A program made the translations under genes and the position numbers. A stretch of DNA of 12,172 bases from Solirubrobacteraceae bacterium (GTDB lineage: Bacteria; Actinomycetota; Thermoleophilia; Solirubrobacterales; Solirubrobacteraceae): positions 1-12,172 of the forward strand of contig JADGPO010000165.1 of assembly GCA_017882405.1 (NCBI GenBank). Direction: 5' to 3'. The notes beneath the pieces are model-generated. The model ran no database searches, was not told the origin of the DNA, and saw only the letters and a program-made list of their open reading frames with translations. How positions within the stretch are numbered: position 1 is the stretch's first letter; each line of letters begins with the position of its first letter. Of this stretch, positions 6,276-12,172 are shown one piece after another.

Positions 6276-7537
6276 ACCGCTGCCGCCCCCACGAGCTGCG
6301 AGGCGACGACCTGCGCGGCCCGGTATCCGCTGGCCAGCGCGATGCCCTCGCCCGAGTGCTCGCGCCACGGCACGGAACCGGGCAGAGCCGCGCCTGCCAC
6401 CACGACGTTCTCGGTGCCCTGCGCGCGCAGCTCGCCGTCGACCGCTACGCCGGCGCGGGCCATCGGCTGTTCGGCGAGGTAATCGGCGACGAAGCGCGGC
6501 TCACCCTCGCCGGGCAGTCCGCGCAGCGGCAGTCCGAGCACCCGCTCGCGGGTGACCCAGCGCGAGTCGAGCTCGATCGCGCCCGAGGCAAAGCCCCCGG
6601 AGGCCAGCACGAACCAGGGAGCCGCGTAGCGCAGGTCGCGGCCCGCCGCCCGGGTGCTCACCGACGTCACGTGATCGCCGTCGCGCTCGTGGGCCACCAC
6701 CTCCGCGCCGAGCACCATCCTCCCGCCGGCGGCGCGCAGCGCGGTGCGCAGGATCTCGTAGAGACGCATGCCCGGCACCGAGGGCGGCAGGGTGGGGATC
6801 TCGAACACCCGGCGGCCGAGTCGCTGTTCCAGGTCGGTCAGCACGCCATGCGGATCCCGTAGCCCGAGCATCGCCGGCAGGCCGACGTGCTCCTCGGCGC
6901 GCAGCGCCGGCAATAGCTCGGCGGAGAACCGAGCGCGCCAGGCCGGATCGTCGAACAGACGAGCGATGCCCAGGGCGTTCGCGTCGGCGCGCTCGAACTC
7001 GAGGTTGAGGTTGACGGCGCGCGCCTCGATCCCGGCCGCCTGAAGGTTGGCGGCGCACAGGCTGGGGTGGAAATCCCGCAGCGCGGGCGTGCCGACGATG
7101 CAGACCCGGCCCAGCTGCGCCGAGTCGCCGGCGGCCATCGTCTCCGGCACCAGCGCGGACGGGCGCAGCGCGCCCAGCGCCGAGGGCAGCAGCAGGTTGC
7201 GCTCCAGCCCTCCGGTGTAGGCGTAGCCGGGCAGCGGCCCGCTGCTCACCGCCTGCCCGAACCACGCCACCGCCTCGCCAACCGCCTCTGAGCCCAGCAG
7301 CGCATAGGGATGCTCGGGCCGGGAGGCGATCAGCTGCTCCAGCGCCCGCCCGGGCTCCTCGACGCGCTCAGGCGTGTAGCCGAGGACGTCGATCGTCGCC
7401 GGCGCCAGGTGGGTGGAGCCGATGCCCTTGGCCACCACGCATACCCGGGCGCCCGCCTCGGCCAGCCGCGTGGCCGCCACCAGGCCGGCGGTGCCGGCGC
7501 CGATCACGACCACGTCGAAGTGCAGCTCGCTCTTCAC
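6272..7537 (-). CDS. glpB: Glycerol-3-phosphate dehydrogenase subunit B, flavoprotein
   Basis: The 421-residue product is nearly the length of E. coli GlpB (419). It begins with a dinucleotide-binding fold: FDVVVIG then GAGTAG at residues 13-18, followed by an acidic or polar strand end near 37. It also has the family-typical LAPATIDVLGY (44-54), a FDDP segment, and a late dinucleotide-fold strand (ENVVVAGAALPGS) before a GEGIALASGYRAA helix near the C-terminus. GlpB partners GlpA in the sn-glycerol-3-phosphate to dihydroxyacetone phosphate oxidation complex. The start is a GTG at 7537 whose G is shared with the glpA stop (TAGTG), a one-base overlap that indicates coupled translation. The frame extends 30 codons upstream, but that stretch is Arg/Pro/Ala-rich and overlaps glpA, so I reject it. 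Confidence 0.92.
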   Translation of the reverse strand: MKSELHFDVVVIGAGTAGLVAATRLAEAGARVCVVAKGIGSTHLAPATIDVLGYTPERVEEPGRALEQLIASRPEHPYALLGSEAVGEAVAWFGQAVSSGPLPGYAYTGGLERNLLLPSALGALRPSALVPETMAAGDSAQLGRVCIVGTPALRDFHPSLCAANLQAAGIEARAVNLNLEFERADANALGIARLFDDPAWRARFSAELLPALRAEEHVGLPAMLGLRDPHGVLTDLEQRLGRRVFEIPTLPPSVPGMRLYEILRTALRAAGGRMVLGAEVVAHERDGDHVTSVSTRAAGRDLRYAAPWFVLASGGFASGAIELDSRWVTRERVLGLPLRGLPGEGEPRFVADYLAEQPMARAGVAVDGELRAQGTENVVVAGAALPGSVPWREHSGEGIALASGYRAAQVVASQLVGAAAV

Positions 7538-9090
7538 TACGGCAGGTGCTCCACGTCGAGGATGCCCTGGAAGATCCAGTCGTCGAGCCGCGCCTGGCGC
7601 AGCTGGTCGCCGTAGAGCACCGGCCACACGCCCTTCCAGCGCTCCTGCAGGAAGCCCAGCAGCGCGCCGTCGGCGCGCTGCGCCGAGATGCCGTCCAGCC
7701 CGTGCAGGATCCCGGCGGCTCGGTAGATGCAGAAGCCGCCCTGGCAGGGGCCCATGCCGAGGCGAAGCCGGCGGCGGAGGTCGTCCAGGTTGGTGCTGCC
7801 GGTGCGGGTGATCGTCTCCTCCAGCGTGGAGCGGGCGACCAGCTCACACTCGCACACCATCTGCTCATCCGTTAAGTGCGCCTCCTTGCGCGCCAGCCGC
7901 TCTCCCTGCAGGTAGGTCTGCCCGCTCTCGGAACCGGGCAGCGGCTCGCTCGCCGTCCGGCATTCCCGCGGGCTGTCCAGGAGCCGGCAGACGGCGTCGA
8001 CCGTCTCCTCGGCCATCAGCCGGAAGGTCGTCAGCTTGCCGCCGACGATCGTGACGAAGCCGCGAACCCCATCGCGCTCCTCGTGGTCGAGCAGGGCGTG
8101 CGCGCGCGTCACGTCGCGCGTATCGGTCTCGGACGCCTTGGTGTCCTCGAACAGGGGACGGACGCCCGTCCAGACGCGCAGGGCACGGGCGCTGCGAAAG
8201 CCCGGCACCAGCTTCTCGCCGTCGTCGAACATCCGATCGACCTCGTCCTCGTGGACGAGGTGGTCGTCGGGATCGTCGGTGTGCACGTCGGTGGTCCCGA
8301 TCACCGAGACGGTCCGGATCGGCACGATGATGTCGCCGTCGGTGGGCAGCTGGCAGCGGTTTATCACCGTGTTGACCAGCCGGTGGTTCATGGCGATCAT
8401 GATCCCCCGGCCGGGCAGCACCCGGACGCCCTCGATGCCGGCCAGGTCGGCCACCCGGCCCGCCCAGGCGCCGGCGGCGTTGACGGTGACACGCGCCTCG
8501 ATCTCGACTTCCTCTCCCGTGCGCGCCTCGCGCGCGCGCGCGCCCGTGACCGTTTGCCCGTCCCGGTGGACGTCGGTGACTTCGTGGTACGGGAGGATCC
8601 GCGCGCCCCGCTGCTGGGCGCCGTGGCTCAGCGCCCAGATGGTCTTCCAGACTTCGATGCTGCCGTCGGGCACCCGGAACGCGCGCGAGATGCCGGGGTT
8701 CAGGCGGGGCTCGTCACGGAGCGCCTGCGCGACCGGGATCTCCTCGCAGTCGACGCCTGTCTCGGCACAGCCCTTGGCGAAGCGATCGGCATAGTCGGGG
8801 TCGTCCCAGGGCGTGGTCACGAACAGCCCGCCGGTGTCCTCGATGCAATCGGCGGCGACGCGGCGCAGGATGCCGTTCTCGGCGACGCACTCCTCGGCGG
8901 CCCGCGGGTCCTTGACGGCATAGCGCCCGCCGGAGTGCAGCAGCCCGTGGAAGCGACCGCTGGTCCCCTCGCCCAGATCTCGGCGATCGACGAGCACGAC
9001 GTCGAGGCCGCGCAGCGCGGCGTCCCAGGCCACTCCCGCGCCGGTGGCCCCTCCGCCGATGACGAGTACGTCGGTTGTGAGCGTGACCAC
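7537..9090 (-). CDS. glpA: Glycerol-3-phosphate dehydrogenase subunit A, FAD-dependent catalytic subunit
   Basis: The 517-residue enzyme oxidises sn-glycerol-3-phosphate to dihydroxyacetone phosphate. The N-terminal FAD-binding fold shows VLVIGGGATGAG (8-19) and the GlpA/GlpD-type segment GEGTSGRFHGLLHSGGRY (40-57). Further family blocks are VNAAGAWAGRVADLAG (203-218), GTTDVH (265-270) and the FAD-closing IVGGKLTTFRLMAEE (348-362). The C-terminal 110 residues form a BFD-like iron-sulfur domain with Cys413, Cys415, Cys449 and Cys454 (CECE and CQGGFC). That domain is characteristic of GlpA rather than of the single-subunit GlpD, and glpB and glpC follow directly. The GTG start at 9090 gives the correct N-terminus; a GGTAGG 8 nt upstream is an acceptable ribosome binding site. 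A 72-nt gap with a strong hairpin separates it from glpK. Confidence 0.95.
   Translation of the reverse strand: MVTLTTDVLVIGGGATGAGVAWDAALRGLDVVLVDRRDLGEGTSGRFHGLLHSGGRYAVKDPRAAEECVAENGILRRVAADCIEDTGGLFVTTPWDDPDYADRFAKGCAETGVDCEEIPVAQALRDEPRLNPGISRAFRVPDGSIEVWKTIWALSHGAQQRGARILPYHEVTDVHRDGQTVTGARAREARTGEEVEIEARVTVNAAGAWAGRVADLAGIEGVRVLPGRGIMIAMNHRLVNTVINRCQLPTDGDIIVPIRTVSVIGTTDVHTDDPDDHLVHEDEVDRMFDDGEKLVPGFRSARALRVWTGVRPLFEDTKASETDTRDVTRAHALLDHEERDGVRGFVTIVGGKLTTFRLMAEETVDAVCRLLDSPRECRTASEPLPGSESGQTYLQGERLARKEAHLTDEQMVCECELVARSTLEETITRTGSTNLDDLRRRLRLGMGPCQGGFCIYRAAGILHGLDGISAQRADGALLGFLQERWKGVWPVLYGDQLRQARLDDWIFQGILDVEHLP
8529..8542. repeat. (CG)7 dinucleotide tract inside glpA
   Basis: Seven uninterrupted CG units lie in the coding region for a surface-like ARAREAR segment (residues 184-190 of GlpA). 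The tract follows another GCGCGC a few bases away. Gain or loss of one unit would shift the glpA frame. It may simply reflect high GC and Arg/Ala codon use. Confidence 0.6.
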
Positions 9091-9109
9091 GGTGTCAGCC
9101 TACCGAGCG

Positions 9110-9149
9110 GGCGTCGCGGGCGACCGACCCAGGGGCCGCCCGCGACGCC
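9110..9149 (-). terminator. Perfect 13-bp inverted repeat between glpK and glpA
   Basis: GGCGTCGCGGGCG (9110-9122) and its exact reverse complement (9137-9149) enclose a 14-nt loop. The stem is almost pure GC. It begins 13 nt past the glpK stop and ends 19 nt before the glpA GTG. No T-run follows in the direction of transcription, so full termination is doubtful. A partial terminator, an RNA-stability or processing element, or a site that tunes glpA relative to glpK is more likely. It is the only sizeable gap in an otherwise tightly packed operon. Confidence 0.55.
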
Positions 9150-9162
9150 GGTGCGCTCAATC

Positions 9163-10671
9163 TCACTCGGCGGCGTCGAACCAGTCGAACGTCCGGGTGA
9201 CGGCCTTCTTCCAGTACCTGTAGTACTCGTCGCGCTTCTCGGCGTCCATCTTGGGCTCCCAGCGCTTGCCCTCGCGCCAGTTCTCGCGCAGGTCGTCCTC
9301 GCTGTTCCACAGCCCGGTCGCCAGGCCCGCCGCATAGGCGGCCCCCAGCGCGGTGGTCTCGGCCACCTCGGGACGGATCACGGGCACGCCCAGCAGATCG
9401 GCCTGGAACTGCATCAGCAGGTCGTTGCCGACCATGCCGCCGTCGACCTTGAGCGAGTCAAGCGTGACGCCGGAGTCCTTGGCCATCGCCTCGACGATCT
9501 CACGGGTCTGGAAGGCGGTTGCCTCCAGGGTGGCGCGCGCTACGTGGCCGGCCGTGACATAGCGGGTCAGACCGGCGAACACGCCGCGAGCGTTGGACTT
9601 CCAGTACGGCGCGAACAGACCGGAGAAGGCCGGCACGATGTACAGGCCGCCGTTGTCCTCCACCGACTGGGCCAGCTCCTCCACCTCGGGAGCCGCCTTG
9701 ATCAGCTTGAGGTTGTCGCGCAACCACTGCACGAGCGCCCCCGTGATCGCGATCGATCCCTCCAGACAGTAGATCGGGTCGTTGTCGCCGATCTTGTAGC
9801 CGACGGTGGTCAGCAGCCCCGACTTGGACTGCACCAGCTCGGTGCCGGTGTTGATCAGCATGAAGTTGCCGGTGCCGTAGGTGTTCTTCGCCTCCCCGGG
9901 CGAGAAGCAGGTCTGGCCGAAGGTGGCGGCCTGCTGGTCGCCGAGGATGCCGGCCAGCGGGATGCCGGTGAGGCCGCCCGTCTTGACCTCCCCGTAGACC
10001 TCGCTGGAGGGCCTGATCTCCGGCAGCATCGACATCGGCACGCCGATCGTCTCGGCGATCTCATCGTCCCACGACAGTGTGGCCAGGTCCATCAGCATCG
10101 TCCGGCTGGCGTTGGTGACGTCGGTGATGTGCAGCCCGCCGTCGGTTCCCCCGGTCAGGTTCCACATGCACCAGGTGTCCATGTTGCCGAACATCAGGTC
10201 CCCGGCCTCGGCCTTCTCGCGGGCGCCGTCGACGTTGTCGAGCAGCCAGCGGACCTTGGGGCCGGAGAAGTACGTCGCCAGCGGCAGGCCGACCTTCTCA
10301 CGGAAGCGATCCTGGCCGCCGTCCTTCGAGAACTCGTCGACCAGCTTGTCGGTGCGGGTGTCCTGCCAGACGAGCGCGTTGTAGATCGGCTCGCCGGTGT
10401 TGCGGTCCCAGACCACGGCCGTCTCGCGCTGATTGGTGATGCCCAGCCCGGCCACATCGTCCTTGCCGGCGCCGGCCTCCTTGAGGGCCTCGTCGAGGAC
10501 CTCCTGGCAGCGCAGCCAGATCTCCTTGGCGTCGTGCTCGACCCACCCCGGCTTGGGGTAGATCTGCTCGTGCTCCTTCTGCGCTACCGACACCACCTGC
10601 CCGGAGTGGTCGAAGATCATCGCTCGGGAGCTGGTCGTGCCCTGGTCAAGTGCTGCTGCGTACTTCGCCAT
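9163..10671 (-). CDS. glpK: Glycerol kinase
   Basis: The 502-residue protein has the normal length for this FGGY-family kinase, which converts glycerol and ATP to sn-glycerol-3-phosphate in the cytoplasm. Visible signatures are the phosphate loop DQGTTSSRA (9-17), NQRET (80-84), WQDTRT (102-107), the catalytic Asp245 in [17 protein letters not shown] (263-270) and DGGM (410-413). The expected arginine of the E. coli fructose-1,6-bisphosphate loop (GGTRIP) is glycine here (GLTGIP). I see no histidine in that region, where some Firmicute kinases are phosphorylated by HPr. Both known forms of control may therefore be absent. The ATG at 10671 is preceded by a good ribosome binding site. The product feeds GlpABC, encoded next. 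No facilitator (glpF) is adjacent in the window, so glycerol entry is by diffusion or a gene elsewhere. Confidence 0.98.
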   Translation of the reverse strand: MAKYAAALDQGTTSSRAMIFDHSGQVVSVAQKEHEQIYPKPGWVEHDAKEIWLRCQEVLDEALKEAGAGKDDVAGLGITNQRETAVVWDRNTGEPIYNALVWQDTRTDKLVDEFSKDGGQDRFREKVGLPLATYFSGPKVRWLLDNVDGAREKAEAGDLMFGNMDTWCMWNLTGGTDGGLHITDVTNASRTMLMDLATLSWDDEIAETIGVPMSMLPEIRPSSEVYGEVKTGGLTGIPLAGILGDQQAATFGQTCFSPGEAKNTYGTGNFMLINTGTELVQSKSGLLTTVGYKIGDNDPIYCLEGSIAITGALVQWLRDNLKLIKAAPEVEELAQSVEDNGGLYIVPAFSGLFAPYWKSNARGVFAGLTRYVTAGHVARATLEATAFQTREIVEAMAKDSGVTLDSLKVDGGMVGNDLLMQFQADLLGVPVIRPEVAETTALGAAYAAGLATGLWNSEDDLRENWREGKRWEPKMDAEKRDEYYRYWKKAVTRTFDWFDAAE

Positions 10672-10674
10672 GTT

Positions 10675-10682
10675 CTCTCCCT
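10675..10682 (-). promoter_or_regulatory. Ribosome binding site of glpK
   Basis: AGGGAGAG on the minus strand lies 3 nt before the ATG at 10671 and within the 18-nt gap after dhaL. It is the best Shine-Dalgarno match in the operon, suggesting that glpK is translated well and independently of dhaL. Confidence 0.7.
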
Positions 10683-10689
10683 TTGGTTT

Positions 10690-11310
10690 TCAGTCCGTCA
10701 GCGCCTCGGCGGCGCTCTTGAAGAGGTAGTAGGTCGAGGTCGCGCCGGGGTCCTGGTGATCGGCGCTGCGCTCGCCCAGGTAGCTGGCCCGTCCCTTGCG
10801 CGCGACGAGCGGCGTCGTCGCGTGCATGCCATCCTCGGCGGCTTGCGCCGCCGCGCTGAGGCCACTCGCCAGGTCGGCTGCCTGCCCGAGTGCCTGCACC
10901 GCGGGCGAGAGGGCATCCACCATCGTCTTGTCGCCAAGCTCAGCCTTGCCACGAGACTGGACCCCCTCCAGGCCCTTGCGCCACGCCGCCGCGAAGCCGG
11001 CGAGGTCGACCTCCGCCTCGCCGGCCAGCGCATTGCCCATCTGCAAAAGCAGCGTCCCGTACAACGGGCCGGCGGCACCGCCGACGCTCGAGATCAGCGA
11101 CATCGCCACCGTCTTGAGCACCGCTCCCGGATCTCCGGGCTCGGACGCCTGGAGCTTCTCCAGCGCCTTCTGCATGCCGCGGTTCATGTTCGTCCCGTGG
11201 TCGCCGTCCCCGATTGCGGTGTCGAGTGCAACGAGCTCCTGACGGTGCTCGCTCATCTCCTGCGCGAACGCGGTCATCCAGGCCAGCGTCGAGTCGCGGT
11301 TCACCGCCAC
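10690..11310 (-). CDS. dhaL: Dihydroxyacetone kinase, ADP-binding subunit DhaL
   Basis: The 206-residue protein matches the length of the PTS-dependent DhaL (about 210). DhaL holds ADP as a tightly bound cofactor. ADP is phosphorylated by DhaM, and DhaL then passes the phosphate to dihydroxyacetone on DhaK. The Mg-binding aspartates are visible as Asp30, Asp35 and Asp37 in the segment ALDTAIGDGDHGTNM, at the same numbers as in E. coli DhaL. The nucleotide-capping SSVGGAAGPLYGTLL (74-88) and GDKTMVDAL (126-134) motifs are present, as is the RKGRASYLGERS stretch near the C-terminus. The GTG start at 11310 lies one base after the dhaK stop (TAGCGTG), so translation is likely coupled. A second GTG two codons later is an equally possible start. 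The presence of dhaM in the same operon argues for PTS rather than ATP use. Confidence 0.96.
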   Translation of the reverse strand: MAVNRDSTLAWMTAFAQEMSEHRQELVALDTAIGDGDHGTNMNRGMQKALEKLQASEPGDPGAVLKTVAMSLISSVGGAAGPLYGTLLLQMGNALAGEAEVDLAGFAAAWRKGLEGVQSRGKAELGDKTMVDALSPAVQALGQAADLASGLSAAAQAAEDGMHATTPLVARKGRASYLGERSADHQDPGATSTYYLFKSAAEALTD

Positions 11311-11311
11311 G

Positions 11312-12172
11312 CTACGCGCCCCAGCGCAGGCCCGGGGTGTTCACCGGCGCGTCCCAGTAGCGCACCATCTCGTCGTCGAGTGAGAGCAGCGTGATCGAGC
11401 AGCCCTGCATCTCCAACGAGGTGATGTAGTTGCCGACCAGGTTGCGCTCGATCGTGAGACCGTGCTCGGAGGCGATCTTCGCCACCTCGTTGTAGACGAT
11501 GTACAGCTCCAACAGCGGCGTCCCGCCCATGCCGTTGACAAACGCCAGCACCCGATCCCCCGACGAGAACGGAAGATCATCCAGGATCGGCGTCATCAAC
11601 CGCTCGGCGATCTGCGACGCCGGCCCGATCTTCTCGCGGAAGCGTCCCGGCTCCCCGTGGATGCCGATCCCGATCTCCACCTCGTCGTCGGCGAGCTCGA
11701 AGCTCGGCTCCCCCGAACCGGGCGTGACGCACGGCGTCAGCGCCATGCCCATCGACCGGCCCTGGTCGTTGACACGGCGGCCCAGCTCGGCCACCTCCTG
11801 CAGGTTGCGATGGTCGTCAGCGGCGGCGCCGCAGATCTTCTCCACCAGGACCGTCACCCCGACGCCGCGGCGCCCGGCGGTGTACAGCGAGTCCTCCACG
11901 GCGACGTCGTCGTTGGTGAGGATCGTCGCGACCTCGATCTCGTCACCCTTGCCCATCTCGGCGGCCATGTCGAAGTTCATCACGTCGCCGGTGTAGTTCT
12001 TGACGATGTGAACCACCCCGGCGCCGCCGTTGACGGCCTTGGTCGCCTCCAGCATCTGGTCCGGGGTGGGCGACGTGAACACCTCGCCCGGGCAGGCGGC
12101 GTCCAGCATGCCCGGTCCCACGAACCCTCCGTGCATCGGCTCGTGGCCGGAGCCGCCTCCGGAGACCAGTCC
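11312..12172 (-). CDS. dhaK: Dihydroxyacetone kinase, substrate-binding subunit DhaK (partial at window end)
   Basis: The last 286 residues are visible and the frame stays open to the window edge, so the start and roughly 45 N-terminal residues are missing (family length about 330). DhaK binds dihydroxyacetone covalently and is the acceptor site for phosphate from DhaL, forming dihydroxyacetone phosphate. Key features are GGGSGHEP (visible residues 5-12), the [10 protein letters not shown] block with the catalytic Asp at visible residue 63, and GIGIHGEPG with the substrate-binding His at visible residue 172. These correspond to Asp109 and His218 of the E. coli protein. The internal ATG at 12136 follows the conserved GHEP motif and is not the true start. 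It is the most upstream gene of the operon seen here. Its promoter, and any regulator, would lie beyond the window. Confidence 0.97.
   Translation of the reverse strand, partial: GLVSGGGSGHEPMHGGFVGPGMLDAACPGEVFTSPTPDQMLEATKAVNGGAGVVHIVKNYTGDVMNFDMAAEMGKGDEIEVATILTNDDVAVEDSLYTAGRRGVGVTVLVEKICGAAADDHRNLQEVAELGRRVNDQGRSMGMALTPCVTPGSGEPSFELADDEVEIGIGIHGEPGRFREKIGPASQIAERLMTPILDDLPFSSGDRVLAFVNGMGGTPLLELYIVYNEVAKIASEHGLTIERNLVGNYITSLEMQGCSITLLSLDDEMVRYWDAPVNTPGLRWGA

Noticed and set aside
7876..11394. A 3.5-kb open frame on the + strand, antisense to glpA, glpK and dhaL
   Set aside because: It is a shadow frame of GC-rich coding DNA. The opposite strand encodes three full, motif-complete enzymes, and the translated product is Arg/Gly/Leu/Val-biased without any recognisable domain.
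12134..12136. ATG as the start of dhaK
   Set aside because: The frame continues upstream with the conserved GGGSGHEP motif, so this ATG is internal and the gene is cut by the window edge.
1..12172. Search for insertion sequences, CRISPR arrays, phage genes, toxin-antitoxin pairs or a defence system
   Set aside because: Every gene belongs to a recognised metabolic or RNA-processing family, and I saw no spaced direct repeats, transposase motifs or composition break.

Overview
The window is a GC-rich (about 70% by eye), densely coded chromosomal segment with GTG and TTG starts, overlapping stop/start codons and almost no intergenic DNA. The style and gene families point to an actinomycete-type bacterium (Actinomycetota). 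A Thermoleophilia/Solirubrobacter-like host is my guess and rests on overall impression only. There is no sign of a plasmid, phage, insertion sequence, CRISPR array or RNA gene.

Region 1 (1-1339, + strand) is the end of a catechol ortho-cleavage operon: the 3' end of a muconate cycloisomerase gene (catB), a complete muconolactone isomerase (catC) and a complete intradiol dioxygenase (catA, TTG start). Together they take catechol through cis,cis-muconate and muconolactone to beta-ketoadipate enol-lactone. Region 2 (1460-2434, + strand) is a single gene for an OB-fold plus HD-domain protein of the YhaM 3'-5' exoribonuclease type. It has no obvious tie to aromatic degradation.

Region 3 (12172 down to 2503, - strand) is one long polycistron facing the first two regions: dhaK (cut by the window edge), dhaL, glpK, glpA, glpB, glpC, dhaM. 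It encodes two routes to dihydroxyacetone phosphate. Glycerol is phosphorylated by GlpK and oxidised by the three-subunit GlpABC dehydrogenase. Dihydroxyacetone is phosphorylated by DhaK-DhaL, with phosphate relayed from PEP by DhaM. Junctions are tight (1 nt gap dhaK/dhaL, 18 nt dhaL/glpK, 1 nt overlap glpA/glpB, 4 nt overlap glpB/glpC, 20 nt glpC/dhaM). The exception is glpK/glpA, where a 72 nt gap holds a perfect 13-bp inverted repeat.

The most notable protein is DhaM: 837 residues joining EIIA(Dha), HPr and an apparently complete enzyme I, so the whole PEP-to-kinase phosphorelay could lie in one polypeptide. The window holds no glycerol facilitator, glycerol dehydrogenase or transcription regulator. 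All enzymes belong to known families; what is unusual is the operon order, the complete phosphorelay fusion and the inter-gene hairpin.
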